A DNA stretch of 64,000 bases, taken from positions 1,860,001 through 1,924,000 of the forward strand of contig NC_007350.1 in the NCBI RefSeq assembly GCF_000010125.1, in the 5' to 3' direction. This document shows positions 42,814-53,685 of the stretch, piece by piece (the stretch's first letter is position 1; each line of letters begins with the position of its first letter). Source of the stretch: Staphylococcus saprophyticus subsp. saprophyticus ATCC 15305 = NCTC 7292 (GTDB lineage: Bacteria; Bacillota; Bacilli; Staphylococcales; Staphylococcaceae). The translations under genes were made by a program, and so were the position numbers. The notes beneath the pieces were generated by a model. That model saw nothing but the letters and a program-made list of their open reading frames with translations. It did not search any database and was not told the DNA's origin.

Positions 42814-43947
42814 TTATTTGTTATCTGTTCTTGGTAATGGGTAGAATCCTCGATTGAATTGATCCCATAAATTTGGTGGTAAATGATGTCTATCTTTTCT
42901 TTCAGGATCAAATTGTGAAATGATTTCATCTTCTTTACCGTCTTTAATTTTACTAATAAAGTTGTGATCTAGTAATATTTCTCTACCTAAAGCAATAAGA
43001 TCAACTTTCGTAGACTCAATTGCTTCAATTGCTTGATCAGCAGTAAAGATTGAACCAATTCCAATTAATGGCATACGGCCGTCCATCCATTCTAATAATA
43101 ATTGTACACGTTCTTGACCTTTATATTTACCTTCACGTGTTTTAGAATGTATATCCATTAATGATACATGTAGATAGTCTAATGGTTTTTCAATTAAATG
43201 CTTAACCAATGTTTCAGTAATTTCCATGCTTATACCTGGAGATTCTGCTTCTTCTGGTGAAAGTCTATAGCCAACAATAAAATCTTTACTACCATACTTT
43301 TTAACCGTTTCGGTTACTTCATCAATCACTTCTGAAGCGAATTTCAAACGGTCTTCTCCCCATTCATCATCACGACGGTTGTAATAAGGTGAAACAAATT
43401 GATGAATTAAATAATGGTTGGCACCATGAATTTCTACGCCATCGAATCCAGCATCAATGACTCTCTTCGTTGCCTCTCCAAATGCTTTAATTGTTTCTTT
43501 AATTTCATCTACTGTAATTTCACGTGCATGGTGTTCTTCTTGCTCACCAAAACTTTTCATTGAAATCGGACTAGGTCCAGCAACATCTCCACCCGGTGTT
43601 AAATTAGGTAATGATTGTGCACCACCGTGATGAATTTGAACAATTGCTTTAGCACCATTTTTCTTCATAGCTTGCGCTAAACGTTTTAAACCTTCTAAAT
43701 TCGAATCATGTGCAACAGATGGTTGACCAGGGAATGCTTTTCCTAAATCGGTAACGTTACTCGCTGCGGAAATGGCTAATCCTACATCTTTTGAGCGTTG
43801 TTCCATATATACGACTACTTCATTAGAAATAGAGCCATCATCATTAGATGATACATGTGTTAATGGCGCTAATACAAAACGATTATCTAATTCAACTTTA
43901 TTCGGTAAAGTTAATTTTTCAAATAATGGTTGGAATTTTTGATTCAT
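42814..43947 (-). CDS. NADH:flavin oxidoreductase, old yellow enzyme family
   Basis: A 377-residue FMN-dependent ene-reductase-like protein. The TIM-barrel starts FEKLTLPNKVELDNRFVLAPLTH, and IVQIHHGGAQS (about 101-111) follows. The substrate-binding GFDGVEIHGANHYLIHQFVSPYYNRRDDEWG (about 167-197) is the strongest family mark. GIGSIFTADQA near the C-terminus binds the FMN phosphate. AGGAGG lies upstream of the ATG. The physiological substrate is unknown; it might detoxify electrophiles. It is monocistronic. Confidence 0.92.
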   Translation of the reverse strand: MNQKFQPLFEKLTLPNKVELDNRFVLAPLTHVSSNDDGSISNEVVVYMEQRSKDVGLAISAASNVTDLGKAFPGQPSVAHDSNLEGLKRLAQAMKKNGAKAIVQIHHGGAQSLPNLTPGGDVAGPSPISMKSFGEQEEHHAREITVDEIKETIKAFGEATKRVIDAGFDGVEIHGANHYLIHQFVSPYYNRRDDEWGEDRLKFASEVIDEVTETVKKYGSKDFIVGYRLSPEEAESPGISMEITETLVKHLIEKPLDYLHVSLMDIHSKTREGKYKGQERVQLLLEWMDGRMPLIGIGSIFTADQAIEAIESTKVDLIALGREILLDHNFISKIKDGKEDEIISQFDPERKDRHHLPPNLWDQFNRGFYPLPRTDNK

Positions 43948-44131
43948 GTTTACTGTTCCTCCTAAATGTACTTTTAAAAAGTTTGGATAATTTTTAATAC
44001 TTTTTTATTTTAGCTACCTCAGTTTTAATTTAAAATAAATATGCTCACGCATATATTTTTGTATAGCCATATTCGCATACTTTAAAACAAATACTCACTT
44101 TATTGTCACATTTACTAAAATGTTATAAACA

Positions 44132-44169
44132 AAAAAGCTGCCATTTCAATCATGAAATGGCAGCTTTTT
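44132..44169. terminator. Terminator of cvfD
   Basis: The near-perfect 17-bp stem AAAAAGCTGCCATTTCA / TGAAATGGCAGCTTTTT has a 4-nt loop. Confidence 0.93.
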
Positions 44170-44180
44170 CAAAAGATAAA

Positions 44181-44561
44181 TTACTCATCTTTAATCGCGT
44201 TTTTGGACTGCTTTATCCAAACCGGTAAGCGTTCTTTAATTGTTTGAAACCCATATCGTTCGGTCTCTTTAATTTCATCTAACACTGACTGTTTTTCTTT
44301 CTTACGTTCATAATTTTTAAAATAGTCATTATCTTTTAAAGAAAGATTCAGTTTACCTTCATCATCAATTGAAATCACTTTCGCTCTTACAATTTGCCCT
44401 TCTGATAAAAACTTTTTTAAATTATGGACGTAATCATCCATAATTTCAGAAATATGAATTAAACCTTCAGCATTGTCAGGGGTTTCTACAAAAGCGCCAT
44501 ACGGTTGAATACCAGTCACACGAACTTTGACATGTTGACCTACTTTATAGTGATTATTCAA
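44181..44561 (-). CDS. cvfD: S1-domain RNA-binding protein (YugI/CvfD, general stress protein 13 type)
   Basis: A 126-residue protein with a single S1 domain (about 5-75: GQHVKVRVTGIQPYGAFVETPDNAEGLIHISEI ...). A basic/charged helical tail follows (KNYERKKEKQSVLDEIKETERYGF). Homologues bind ribosomes or RNA and affect translation under stress. The start codon is TTG at 44561, with AAGGGG about 8 nt upstream. A 307-base structured gap precedes it. The family is secure; the cvfD symbol rests on the staphylococcal homologue at this locus. Confidence 0.85.
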   Translation of the reverse strand: MNNHYKVGQHVKVRVTGIQPYGAFVETPDNAEGLIHISEIMDDYVHNLKKFLSEGQIVRAKVISIDDEGKLNLSLKDNDYFKNYERKKEKQSVLDEIKETERYGFQTIKERLPVWIKQSKNAIKDE

Positions 44562-44868
44562 CGTGATAACCCCTTATTTCGTTTTTCTTAACACTATTAT
44601 AATAGCATACATTATACGATGGCACTAATATTATAGTAGAAAAATTCCACATTTCATTCATAGGTAGACATAAATCAGTGGTTCATCATGATTACAGCAA
44701 TGGATAAAACATACGTATGCCACACTGATTATTATTGCATCAATATATTACTGCCAACGACGTCTATGACTTTAAAAGTCGTCGATAAAAAAGCCTAGAT
44801 ATACCCATACGATTTATTGGGTTTATCTAGGCCTTCAATTCGTACTTTAATTTACAATGTCATTCGTA
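44562..44868. other. Structured intergenic region between ppiB and cvfD
   Basis: This 307-base gap has no convincing gene. Inverted repeats are AATCAGTG / CACTGATT (about 44670-44677 and 44720-44727) with a CATACGTATG palindrome in the loop. A GACTTTAAAAGTC hairpin with flanking CGAC lies near 44759-44785. The ppiB terminator is at 44786-44833. On the minus strand these hairpins lie in the cvfD leader or in a small RNA. Confidence 0.5.
44786..44833 (-). terminator. Terminator of ppiB
   Basis: The stem GCCTAGATAtACCC / GGGTtTATCTAGGC (one mismatch) is followed by six T on the minus strand. Confidence 0.88.
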
Positions 44869-45462
44869 TTATTCGACTATTTCAATTGAATCGATTGTTA
44901 TATCATGTAATGGTTTATCTTGTGGTCCTACTTTAGTGTTTGCTATGTCTTCTAAAGTATCCTTACCTTCGATCAGTTGACCAAACACTGTATGTTTTTG
45001 GTCTAACCATGGTGTGCCACCCGTTTCAGCATATGCTTTAACGATTGGCTCTGGCCAACCACCGTCAGCTAACTGACTCAACATTGATTCAGGTACTTCA
45101 TTCATTTGTACGATAAAGAATTGTGAACCATTCGTATGTGGACCAGCATTTGCCATAGATAACGCACCATAAATATTAAAGGCTTCTTTTGAAAATTCAT
45201 CTTCAAAAGGTTCACCATAAATACTTTCTCCACCCATACCTGTAGCTGTTGGGTCGCCACCTTGTACCATAAAATCATTAATGACACGATGGAATGTTAC
45301 ACCATTATAGTAACCATTTTTCGCATGTGTCACAAAATTTTCTACAGTTTTTGGTGCTACATCAGGTAATAGTTTAAAGGTCATATCTCCTTTATTTGTG
45401 TGCATAATCAATTTAATTTCATTACCATTAATTTCTGTATTTAACTGAGGATAGTTCGTCAT
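44869..45462 (-). CDS. ppiB: Peptidyl-prolyl cis-trans isomerase, cyclophilin type
   Basis: A cytoplasmic cyclophilin that accelerates proline isomerisation and assists folding of secreted nuclease and other virulence factors in S. aureus. The 197-residue protein shows [21 protein letters not shown] (catalytic Arg in FHRV), [18 protein letters not shown] and the cyclophilin Trp segment [14 protein letters not shown]. The ATG at 45462 (MTNYPQLN) with GGAG 7 nt upstream matches the family start; the open frame to 45507 has no binding site. It is divergent from kapB. Confidence 0.95.
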   Translation of the reverse strand: MTNYPQLNTEINGNEIKLIMHTNKGDMTFKLLPDVAPKTVENFVTHAKNGYYNGVTFHRVINDFMVQGGDPTATGMGGESIYGEPFEDEFSKEAFNIYGALSMANAGPHTNGSQFFIVQMNEVPESMLSQLADGGWPEPIVKAYAETGGTPWLDQKHTVFGQLIEGKDTLEDIANTKVGPQDKPLHDITIDSIEIVE

Positions 45463-45529
45463 TTTTATTCTCCATTTCATGTTAAGATGATATATGTATT
45501 CTAACATAAAAGAAGGGATGGAATGAATT

Positions 45530-45910
45530 ATGTTATATCGTTTTTCACATAAAACTGGCAGTTACGGCGTTACCATTAAGGAAGAAGATGAAAATCAAGT
45601 ACTCGTACAAGTTGAACAAGTCATTAAACACCCTAAACAAGGGGATTTACATAATCCAACAGAAACAGAAAATGTTTTCTTTCACGAAAGAAAAGCACTG
45701 AGTCAATATGAAAAGCGTTACACTAAAAAATCGCATTTAAGACCTTTTAATGTAGAACCATTACCATATAAAGTATCTTTACAACAAGCTATTACACATT
45801 TAGAAGAAAAATTAAAAGCTGAAAATACATTGCACGCAACAATGTCGCTTGAAAATCTACAGCGTCTCAAAGCAGATTATTCACTTCAATATAAACAAAA
45901 TTTTGAATAA
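45530..45910 (+). CDS. kapB: KapB-like kinase-associated protein B
   Basis: A 126-residue small protein whose N-terminus ([19 protein letters not shown]) and C-terminal helical part match the KapB family. In Bacillus KapB is a lipoprotein needed for KinB signalling to sporulation. Here there is no signal peptide or lipobox and staphylococci do not sporulate, so its role is unknown and probably different. It lies directly upstream of mnhA, but a promoter between them suggests separate transcription. Confidence 0.8.
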   Translation: MLYRFSHKTGSYGVTIKEEDENQVLVQVEQVIKHPKQGDLHNPTETENVFFHERKALSQYEKRYTKKSHLRPFNVEPLPYKVSLQQAITHLEEKLKAENTLHATMSLENLQRLKADYSLQYKQNFE

Positions 45911-45974
45911 AAATACCGTGTTTCTTCTTATTTAACAACACATATATTTCAAGTCCTTCAAGGCTTAAACACGT

Positions 45975-46003
45975 TTTTCAGAACTCTTCAATTCATGTAT
46001 AAT
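45975..46003 (+). promoter_or_regulatory. Candidate sigma-A promoter of mnhABCDEFG
   Basis: TTTTCA and a perfect TATAAT are separated by 17 nt, 36 bases before the mnhA start. Confidence 0.5.
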
Positions 46004-46038
46004 GAATTTATAATAAATTTTAAAAGGAGGAAAATATA

Positions 46039-48456
46039 ATGAGTTTGTTACATATAGCGGTACTATTACCGCTGATATTTGCACTCATTATTCCATTTGT
46101 ATATCGGTTCTATAAACGGATACATTTAGGATGGTTTGTGTTACCTATCCCCGTCGTCTTATTTATATATTTTTTATCATATATTTCAACAACGATGTCA
46201 GGCAATACCATTATGGAAAAAGCAAATTGGATGCCGCATTTTGGTATGAACTTTAATTTGTATGTAGATGGTCTTGGTTTATTATTCAGTTTACTTATAA
46301 CTGGCATTGGCTGTTTAATTGTACTGTATTCTATAAGCTATTTAAGTCGACAAGAGCAATTAGGACATTTTTATTGTTACCTATTGCTTTTTATGGGTGC
46401 AATGTTAGGTCTTGTATTATCTGATAATTTAATTATCTTATATTTATTCTGGGAATTAACTTCATTTTCAAGTTTCCTTCTTATTTCATTTTGGCGTGAT
46501 AAACAAGCCTCAATTTACGGAGCACAAAAATCAATGCTCGTTACTGTATTTGGCGGTTTATCACTTTTGGGTGGTATTATCTTACTTTCCATTGCCGGTG
46601 GAACAACAAGTATTCAAGAATTGATAAATAATGCCTCAGAAATCCAAACAAGTCCATTTTTTATTTTCTCTATGATTCTGGTATTAATTGGTGCAATGAC
46701 TAAATCTGCACAATTTCCATTTTATGTTTGGTTACCAGATGCGATGGAAGCACCAACACCTGTTAGTGCATATCTTCACTCAGCAACTATGGTTAAAGCT
46801 GGGCTTTACTTAGTGGCACGTATGACACCTATATTCGCAGTGTCTCAAGGTTGGATTTGGACAGTGACTGCTGTTGGCCTCATCACACTATTTTGGGCAT
46901 CATTAAATGCAACAAAACAACAAGATTTGAAAGGGATACTCGCATTTTCTACTGTATCTCAACTAGGTATGATTATGGCAATGCTCGGTGTAGGCGCAGT
47001 AAGCTTTCATTTTGAAGGTGCTGAAAGTCAAATTTACATCGCAGCATTTACGGCAGCCATCTTCCACTTGATTAACCATGCTACCTTTAAAGGTGCACTA
47101 TTTATGATTACTGGTGCTGTTGACCATTCAACTGGTACCCGTGATGTCAAAAAACTGGGCGGTTTATTAACCATTATGCCTATTTCGTTTACCATCACAT
47201 TAATCACTTCTTTAAGTATGGCAGGCATACCGCCATTTAATGGTTTTTTATCTAAAGAAAAATTTTTAGAAAGTATGATCGAAGTTACTAATGTAAACTT
47301 ATTTAGTTTAGATACACTCGGTATTTTAATTCCAATTACCGCTATTATCGGTAGTGTGTTTACATTTGTATATTCAATAAGGTTTATTGGCCAAATTTTC
47401 TTAGGTAGTTATAAAGAAGATAAATTACCTAAAAAAGCACATGAAGTTTCACCATTAATGCTCATTTCTCCGTCAATTTTAGCCATTTTAGTTATCGTAT
47501 TTGGGTTATTCCCTGCGATACTTTCAGGTTCTATTATAGAACCCGCGGTGAATGCAATTGGTCAAACAACAAATTCGACAGCGGAATTTCATATGTTCCA
47601 TGGCTTTACACCAGCCTTCTTCTCTACATTAGGCATTTATATTGTTGGTATTGTATTAATCATTACATTCAGTTATTGGATTTATTTATTACAAAAACAA
47701 CCAACTAAACTGACAATTAATTACTGGTATAACAAATTTGGAGATGTAACACCTAGATACTCTAGCAAATTTACAGATACGTATGTTACTGGATTCACAC
47801 GTAATAATTTAGTCATTATCTTTGCATCTCTCATTGTTATTGCCTTAGTTACATTATTAGTTACACCTTTCAATATTGATTTTAAAGATGTCAGTGCGAT
47901 ACGTCCTTTCGAATTAATTATTGTAGTGCTCATTATTACAGCAGCTTCAATGATTATTTTCGCTAAATCCAGACTATTCAGTATAATTATGGCCAGTGCT
48001 GTCGGTTATTCTGTTGCTATATTCTTTATTTTCTTCGGTGCCCCAGACTTAGCACTTACACAATTTGTAGTTGAATCCATTTCTACTGCATTATTCTTAT
48101 TATGTTTCTATCATTTACCTAATCTAAATAGACATAAAGAAACACGTTCATTCAAATTGGTTAATATTGTTATTTCTGTTGGTGCTGGTATTGTCGTTAC
48201 CGTACTTGGATTAATCGCTTATGGTAACAGACACTTCGGTTCTATCGCAGAATTTTATAAAACGCATGTCTATGACTTAGCACATGGTACAAACATGGTT
48301 AACGTCATATTGGTTGACTTCCGTGGTACCGATACATTATTTGAGTCTTCCGTGTTGGGTATTGCTGGATTAGGTGTTTATACCATGATTAAATTACGTG
48401 CGAAAAATGATAAATCTGATGAAGGGGGTAAAAACGTTGAACAGACAGAAGAATAA
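46039..48456 (+). CDS. mnhA: Na+/H+ antiporter subunit A
   Basis: Largest subunit of the seven-part Mnh1/Mrp antiporter, which expels Na+ in exchange for protons. The 805-residue protein has about 20 helices. The NuoL-like core contains the conserved Glu region [14 protein letters not shown] (near 139-152), the Lys region of [35 protein letters not shown] (near 218-252), and HATFKGALF (near 350). The C-terminal MbhD/MbhE-like part (about 600-800) corresponds to the fused MrpA tail. AAAAGGAGG precedes the ATG. Size agrees with S. aureus Mnh1. Confidence 0.96.
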   Translation: MSLLHIAVLLPLIFALIIPFVYRFYKRIHLGWFVLPIPVVLFIYFLSYISTTMSGNTIMEKANWMPHFGMNFNLYVDGLGLLFSLLITGIGCLIVLYSISYLSRQEQLGHFYCYLLLFMGAMLGLVLSDNLIILYLFWELTSFSSFLLISFWRDKQASIYGAQKSMLVTVFGGLSLLGGIILLSIAGGTTSIQELINNASEIQTSPFFIFSMILVLIGAMTKSAQFPFYVWLPDAMEAPTPVSAYLHSATMVKAGLYLVARMTPIFAVSQGWIWTVTAVGLITLFWASLNATKQQDLKGILAFSTVSQLGMIMAMLGVGAVSFHFEGAESQIYIAAFTAAIFHLINHATFKGALFMITGAVDHSTGTRDVKKLGGLLTIMPISFTITLITSLSMAGIPPFNGFLSKEKFLESMIEVTNVNLFSLDTLGILIPITAIIGSVFTFVYSIRFIGQIFLGSYKEDKLPKKAHEVSPLMLISPSILAILVIVFGLFPAILSGSIIEPAVNAIGQTTNSTAEFHMFHGFTPAFFSTLGIYIVGIVLIITFSYWIYLLQKQPTKLTINYWYNKFGDVTPRYSSKFTDTYVTGFTRNNLVIIFASLIVIALVTLLVTPFNIDFKDVSAIRPFELIIVVLIITAASMIIFAKSRLFSIIMASAVGYSVAIFFIFFGAPDLALTQFVVESISTALFLLCFYHLPNLNRHKETRSFKLVNIVISVGAGIVVTVLGLIAYGNRHFGSIAEFYKTHVYDLAHGTNMVNVILVDFRGTDTLFESSVLGIAGLGVYTMIKLRAKNDKSDEGGKNVEQTEE

Positions 48457-48865
48457 TTTAATTTTTCAATATTCAGCAGTTGTTATCTTCTTCCTCATAG
48501 TAATGTTTGGTCTATCTTTATTCTTGGCCGGACACTATACACCAGGTGGTGGTTTCGTTGGTGGTCTATTGTTATCAAGTGCCCTCGTTATTATTACGGT
48601 CGCTTTTGATATTAAAACAATGCGTAAGATATTCCCTTGGGATTTTAAAATATTAATCGGTATCGGCTTATTATTTTGTTTAGCAACACCAATGGCAAGT
48701 TGGTTTTATAATAAAAACTTCTTCACGCATACGCCGTTTGAAATTCCATTAGGTATTTTACCACCAATGGAGATGCACACAGCTACTTTCTTTGATTTAG
48801 GTGTTATGTGTGCAGTTGTAGGTACAGTAATGACTATAATCTTATCGATTGGAGAGAATGAGTAA
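48437..48865 (+). CDS. mnhB: Na+/H+ antiporter subunit B
   Basis: MnhB, 142 residues, four helices, with the MrpB signature [21 protein letters not shown] (about 26-46). The start is TTG at 48437, preceded by GGGGG about 8 nt upstream; it gives MNRQKNN and the exact length of the S. aureus subunit. The longer open frame from 48398 lies inside mnhA without a binding site. It overlaps mnhA by 20 bases and mnhC by one (TAATG). Confidence 0.93.
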   Translation: MNRQKNNLIFQYSAVVIFFLIVMFGLSLFLAGHYTPGGGFVGGLLLSSALVIITVAFDIKTMRKIFPWDFKILIGIGLLFCLATPMASWFYNKNFFTHTPFEIPLGILPPMEMHTATFFDLGVMCAVVGTVMTIILSIGENE

Positions 48866-49212
48866 TGGAAATATTGATGATTTTCGTATGTGGTATTCTC
48901 ACTGCAATGAGTGTCTATCTCATTCTTTCTAAGAGTTTGATACGCATTATTATTGGGACTACATTACAAACACATACTGCAAACTTATTTTTAATTACAA
49001 TGGGCGGTTTAAAAAAAGGTGAAGTACCTATATATGAGAAAGGTATTACTTCTTACGTTGATCCTATACCACAGGCATTAATTTTAACCGCTATTGTTAT
49101 TTCATTTTCAGTCACAGCGTTTTTCTTAGTACTTGCTTTTAGAAGTTATAAAGAATTAGGCACAGACAACGTAGAAAGTATGAAAGGAGTGCTAGAAGAT
49201 GATAGAGAGTAA
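48865..49212 (+). CDS. mnhC: Na+/H+ antiporter subunit C
   Basis: MnhC, 115 residues, NuoK-like, three helices (about 2-22, 28-47, 70-93). The family segment [23 protein letters not shown] is present (about 68-90). Its ATG overlaps the mnhB stop, and it overlaps mnhD by 14 bases. Confidence 0.95.
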   Translation: MEILMIFVCGILTAMSVYLILSKSLIRIIIGTTLQTHTANLFLITMGGLKKGEVPIYEKGITSYVDPIPQALILTAIVISFSVTAFFLVLAFRSYKELGTDNVESMKGVLEDDRE

Positions 49213-50695
49213 CTTAATCATTTCATTACTCGTCATACCAATGATTACTATTATCGCACTCATTTTCATTGGTAAACGTCCTAAAATCAAACGTTATGTT
49301 GCCTTAGCAGGTACAGCATTAACTTTAATATTCGCTTTTATTAATTTAAATAATGTTTTAAAAGATGGTCCAATTACTTTAGAGCTTGGTTCATGGGATG
49401 CACCTTATAGTATTGTCTTTGTACTTGATATATTCAGTGCATTACTTGTCATCACAAGCCTCATCGTCACAATGCTCATCATTTTATATTCCTATCAATC
49501 TGTAGGTATTGAACGCGAAACATATTACTATTACTTCGCTGTTATGTTTATGCTAACTGGAGTCATAGGCTCATTTATTACCGGCGATATATTTAACTTG
49601 TTCGTATTCTTCGAGGTATTCTTGATGGCTTCCTATATTCTCTTAGTTATTGGCGGCACAAAAGTACAATTGAGTGAGACGATTAAATATGTTCTTGTAA
49701 ATGTGACTTCTTCAGCATTCTTCGTTATTGCTGTAGCTATGCTTTATTCAGTAGTAGGCACGTTGAACCTTGCTGATATCAGCGAAAAGTTAAGTCAACT
49801 ACCATCACAAGATAGTGGCATTGTAACCATTATATTTATTTTATTTATCTTTGTATTTGCTACAAAAGCTGGTGCTTTTCCAATGTATATTTGGTTGCCA
49901 GGTGCTTATTACGCACCACCTATTGCAATTATTGCCTTCTTCGGTGCCTTATTAACTAAAGTAGGCATATATGCCATTGCTAGAACTGCCAGCCTATTTT
50001 TTAGAGATACATCGAACTTTTCATTCTATACTATACTGTTTCTCGCCCTACTCACAATCATCTTTGGTTGTGTTGGCGCCATAAGTTACTTTGATACTAA
50101 AAAAATCATACTCTATAATATCATGATTGCTGTAGGTGTCATTCTTGTCGGTGTAGCGATGATGAATCAAACTGGTATGATGGGCGCGATTTACTATACG
50201 CTACATGATATGTTAATCAAAGCAGCCTTATTTTTCCTAATTGGTGTCATGTATAAAATTACAAAAACACATGACTTACGTAAATATGGCGGTCTTATTA
50301 AAGACTACCCAGTGCTAGGTTGGACTTTCTTTATAGCAGCACTTAGTCTAGCTGGTATTCCCCCTCTTAGTGGATTTTATGGTAAGTACTATATCGTTCA
50401 AGCTACTTTTGAAAAAGGATTTTATTTAAGTGGTATTGTAGTCTTACTTTCAAGTCTGGTTGTACTTTATTCTGTGATACGAATCTTTTTACAAGGGTTC
50501 TTCGGTAAATCAGAAGGTTATCAAGTAAATCCTAAATTACAATATAAAGGGATTCTTACTGTATCCATTGTTGCTGTCGTTATTTCTGTAATATTTGGAC
50601 TTTCTGCAGATTGGTTACAACCAATCATTAAAGATGCAGCAGAAACGTTTTACAATCCAAGTGTATACACTGACAGCGTATTGGGGGGAAAATAA
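49199..50695 (+). CDS. mnhD: Na+/H+ antiporter subunit D
   Basis: MnhD, 498 residues, NuoM/NuoN-like with 14 predicted helices. Conserved points are [17 protein letters not shown] (Glu near 137), [20 protein letters not shown] (Lys near 222) and [14 protein letters not shown] (Lys near 340), which make up the proton-path charges of Mrp proteins. GGAG lies upstream of the ATG, inside mnhC. Confidence 0.96.
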   Translation: MIESNLIISLLVIPMITIIALIFIGKRPKIKRYVALAGTALTLIFAFINLNNVLKDGPITLELGSWDAPYSIVFVLDIFSALLVITSLIVTMLIILYSYQSVGIERETYYYYFAVMFMLTGVIGSFITGDIFNLFVFFEVFLMASYILLVIGGTKVQLSETIKYVLVNVTSSAFFVIAVAMLYSVVGTLNLADISEKLSQLPSQDSGIVTIIFILFIFVFATKAGAFPMYIWLPGAYYAPPIAIIAFFGALLTKVGIYAIARTASLFFRDTSNFSFYTILFLALLTIIFGCVGAISYFDTKKIILYNIMIAVGVILVGVAMMNQTGMMGAIYYTLHDMLIKAALFFLIGVMYKITKTHDLRKYGGLIKDYPVLGWTFFIAALSLAGIPPLSGFYGKYYIVQATFEKGFYLSGIVVLLSSLVVLYSVIRIFLQGFFGKSEGYQVNPKLQYKGILTVSIVAVVISVIFGLSADWLQPIIKDAAETFYNPSVYTDSVLGGK

Positions 50696-50696
50696 A

Positions 50697-51803
<1,107 letters not shown>

Positions 51804-51850
51804 TACAGGGTATTTTTAGAACTTGGAATATACCTATTCTCAAAATTGAG

Positions 51851-51887
51851 GAGTCTGGGACATAAATAGTTGTCTCAGACTCTTTTT
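51851..51887 (+). terminator. Terminator of the mnh operon
   Basis: The perfect outer stem GAGTCTG / CAGACTC continues with GACA / TGTC. Five T follow. Confidence 0.85.
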
Positions 51888-52078
51888 CGTTTAGGCAGTA
51901 GATGACTGAATGAAAATGTAAAGTCTCACTGCTTTAAAGAATTACTTATTTTATGAAAATGAGTAGTTCTTATGCAAAAGTATATGAGGTATGTCACATA
52001 AAAATGGTAGTGAGACTTATGCATGAGCGTTAGCTCAGGTAAACCTTTATCCTCATCATCCTTGCCTTGATTGCATAG

Positions 52079-52139
52079 GTGGGATTACGAAATCTCTATT
52101 AAAAAATTTGATTTCTGTCCCACTCCCCTCTTTGTTTTT
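52079..52139 (+). terminator. Terminator-like hairpin at the right end of the long repeat
   Basis: GTGGGA and GAAATC pair with GATTTC and TCCCAC. The tail CTCCCCTCTTTGTTTTT is T-rich. Confidence 0.5.
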
Positions 52140-52291
52140 AAAATCTTATGCACTTGACCACGCATCGCATGGTTATCAAAGTTATGTATCGAACTAAAAT
52201 GCTCGTGCTCAAATTACGCATCTATGCATCGACACTTTGTCTAGTCGTAATAAGATGCATGTAAATGTTCAAAAATGTTTATAACATACTA

Positions 52292-52320
52292 TTGTCATCG
52301 TTAGCAGTCCATGATATATT
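52292..52320 (+). promoter_or_regulatory. Sigma-A promoter of the flavoenzyme gene
   Basis: TTGTCA and TATATT are separated by 17 nt, with an extended -10 (TGA before TATATT). Confidence 0.75.
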
Positions 52321-52343
52321 AAATCGTAATTATTACGATTTAA
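52319..52343. promoter_or_regulatory. Perfect 25-bp Zur-type operator
   Basis: A perfect palindrome of 12-bp arms around one T. The core TCGTAATTATTACGA is exactly the Bacillus/Staphylococcus Zur box pattern TCGTAATNATTACGA, extended on each side by TTAAA / TTTAA. It overlaps the end of the -10 box and the expected start of transcription, so binding would block RNA polymerase. Confidence 0.85.
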
Positions 52344-52359
52344 AAAGGAGTGTTTTTAT

Positions 52360-53517
52360 TTGTCATCATGGACAATTATCGGCGGTGGCATCCACGCCGT
52401 GACAATTGCAATCAAATTAAGATCGCTTGGTCTAGATTGCACAAAGTTAACAATTATAGACCCACATACCAATTTGTGTGAGCAATTTGATCATTTCACA
52501 AAAAGCATTGATATGCCTTATTTACGCTCACCATGTGTACATCATGTACATCCCGACCCTTTTCACTTAAAACAGTATGGTAAGAAAAAACAATACACCC
52601 ATGCTTCATATGGTCCATATAAGAGACCGAATCGTGACATCTTTATGGAACATACACACGATTTAATACATAGCTACAATTTAAATGATTGTCACGTTCA
52701 GGGTACTGTTTCTCAAATTAAACGCGTACAATCGCAATGGCACATACTGTGTCATAATCAATGGATCAAATCAACACATTTAGTTATCGCATTTGGTTGC
52801 AATCATGACCCCTTTATACCTGTATTATTCCATAATCAACCAGATGTTACGCATATATTTCAAAACGAGCATTGTTTGACCCATCATGCATCTCACATTA
52901 TAGGTAGTGGCATTTCTGCTGCACACCTTACATTAAAATTATTAAAAAAGAATAACACTGAACCAATACATTTATGGATGAAAAAAGACATTACCATACA
53001 TGACTTTGATGCTGATCCAGGCTGGTTAGGCCCCAAAAATATGAAATACTTTAGCCAAATGACATCTTCAAAGGCGCGCTTTAATTTGATTAAACAAGAA
53101 AGACACAAAGGCTCTATGCCAAAAGAACTGGAACTAAGATTAAAAAAATATATTGCACAAGGTCGCTTAATCATTCATAAAAATGAAATCACAGATATAG
53201 CCAACCATGCTATACATACGAAACAATATTGTATGTATTATGACCATTTACTACTTGCTACGGGTTTTAAAGAAAGTATCATGCAACAGCCAGTGATCAA
53301 ACAACTTGTCGATAGTTACCAAGCCCCCATTACTCACTGTGGTTTGCCATCCATTAATGCTAATTTAGAATGGCTGCCAAATCTTTTTGTCAGTGGCGGC
53401 TTAGCTGATTTGGAATTAGGTCCATTTGCTAGAAATATTATGGGCGGACGAGAAGCTGCTTTACGTATTTCAGAAGTCTATGAAAAGACAACTTCAAACG
53501 ACGCCACATTTATTTAA
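52360..53517 (+). CDS. Histidine-rich FAD/NAD(P)-binding protein, likely Zur-regulated
   Basis: A 385-residue lone flavoprotein of unknown function. It has an N-terminal FAD Rossmann motif IIGGGIHA (6-13) and a second dinucleotide motif GSGISAAH (about 182-189). The ATGFKES sequence is of the ATG(Y/F) type found in class B monooxygenases and ornithine/lysine N-hydroxylases. The C-terminal block LFVSGGLADLELGPFARNIMGGREAALR includes the usual FAD-contact region. His is very frequent (31, about 8%) with 9 Cys, including SPCVHHVHPDPFH and HCLTHHASH. The start is TTG with AAGGAG 8 nt upstream. A perfect Zur-type operator covers its promoter, so expression under zinc limitation is expected. It is monocistronic. 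A role in metallophore or zinc-sparing metabolism is only inference. Confidence 0.85.
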   Translation: MSSWTIIGGGIHAVTIAIKLRSLGLDCTKLTIIDPHTNLCEQFDHFTKSIDMPYLRSPCVHHVHPDPFHLKQYGKKKQYTHASYGPYKRPNRDIFMEHTHDLIHSYNLNDCHVQGTVSQIKRVQSQWHILCHNQWIKSTHLVIAFGCNHDPFIPVLFHNQPDVTHIFQNEHCLTHHASHIIGSGISAAHLTLKLLKKNNTEPIHLWMKKDITIHDFDADPGWLGPKNMKYFSQMTSSKARFNLIKQERHKGSMPKELELRLKKYIAQGRLIIHKNEITDIANHAIHTKQYCMYYDHLLLATGFKESIMQQPVIKQLVDSYQAPITHCGLPSINANLEWLPNLFVSGGLADLELGPFARNIMGGREAALRISEVYEKTTSNDATFI

Positions 53518-53570
53518 AACATAAAACTATGTCATCTAAATATATTGATTTACTTGAATCCTGAAATATA

Positions 53571-53609
53571 AAAAAGCGTCCAAGACATGTATTTTGTCTC
53601 AGACGCTTT
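53571..53609. terminator. Terminator after the flavoenzyme gene
   Basis: AAAGCGTC / GACGCTTT with an inner GACA / TGTC stem and flanking A/T. It resembles the GGGACA-type hairpins elsewhere in the window. It may also serve the convergent thioesterase gene. Confidence 0.75.
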
Positions 53610-53685
53610 CATTATTATTGCTATGATTTGATTAGAAAATAAAATGATTTGTGTTTGTTTTTCAATTTTTATTGTAAAATATCTT

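Larger units (their letters stand above)
51845..52139 (+). repeat. Long form of a dispersed intergenic repeat with nested hairpins
   Basis: In order it contains a terminator hairpin GAGTCTGGGACA / TGTCTCAGACTC plus T run (51851-51887), then the bases TAGATGACT. A long-range stem AAGTCTCACT / AGTGAGACTT (51921-51930 with 52009-52018) encloses a 14-bp imperfect hairpin (51939-51969). A small GAGC/GCTC hairpin follows. The right end is a hairpin GTGGGA ... GAAATC / GATTTC ... TCCCAC followed by a T-rich tail (52079-52139). The left and right ends match the shorter copy at 38528-38626. Confidence 0.65.
51804..52359. other. 556-base intergenic region between mnhG and the flavoenzyme gene
   Basis: Besides the repeat (51845-52139), about 150 bases (52140-52290) hold no recognised signal. 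After that come the promoter and the Zur-type operator (52292-52343). No small gene with a plausible start site was seen. Confidence 0.6.
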
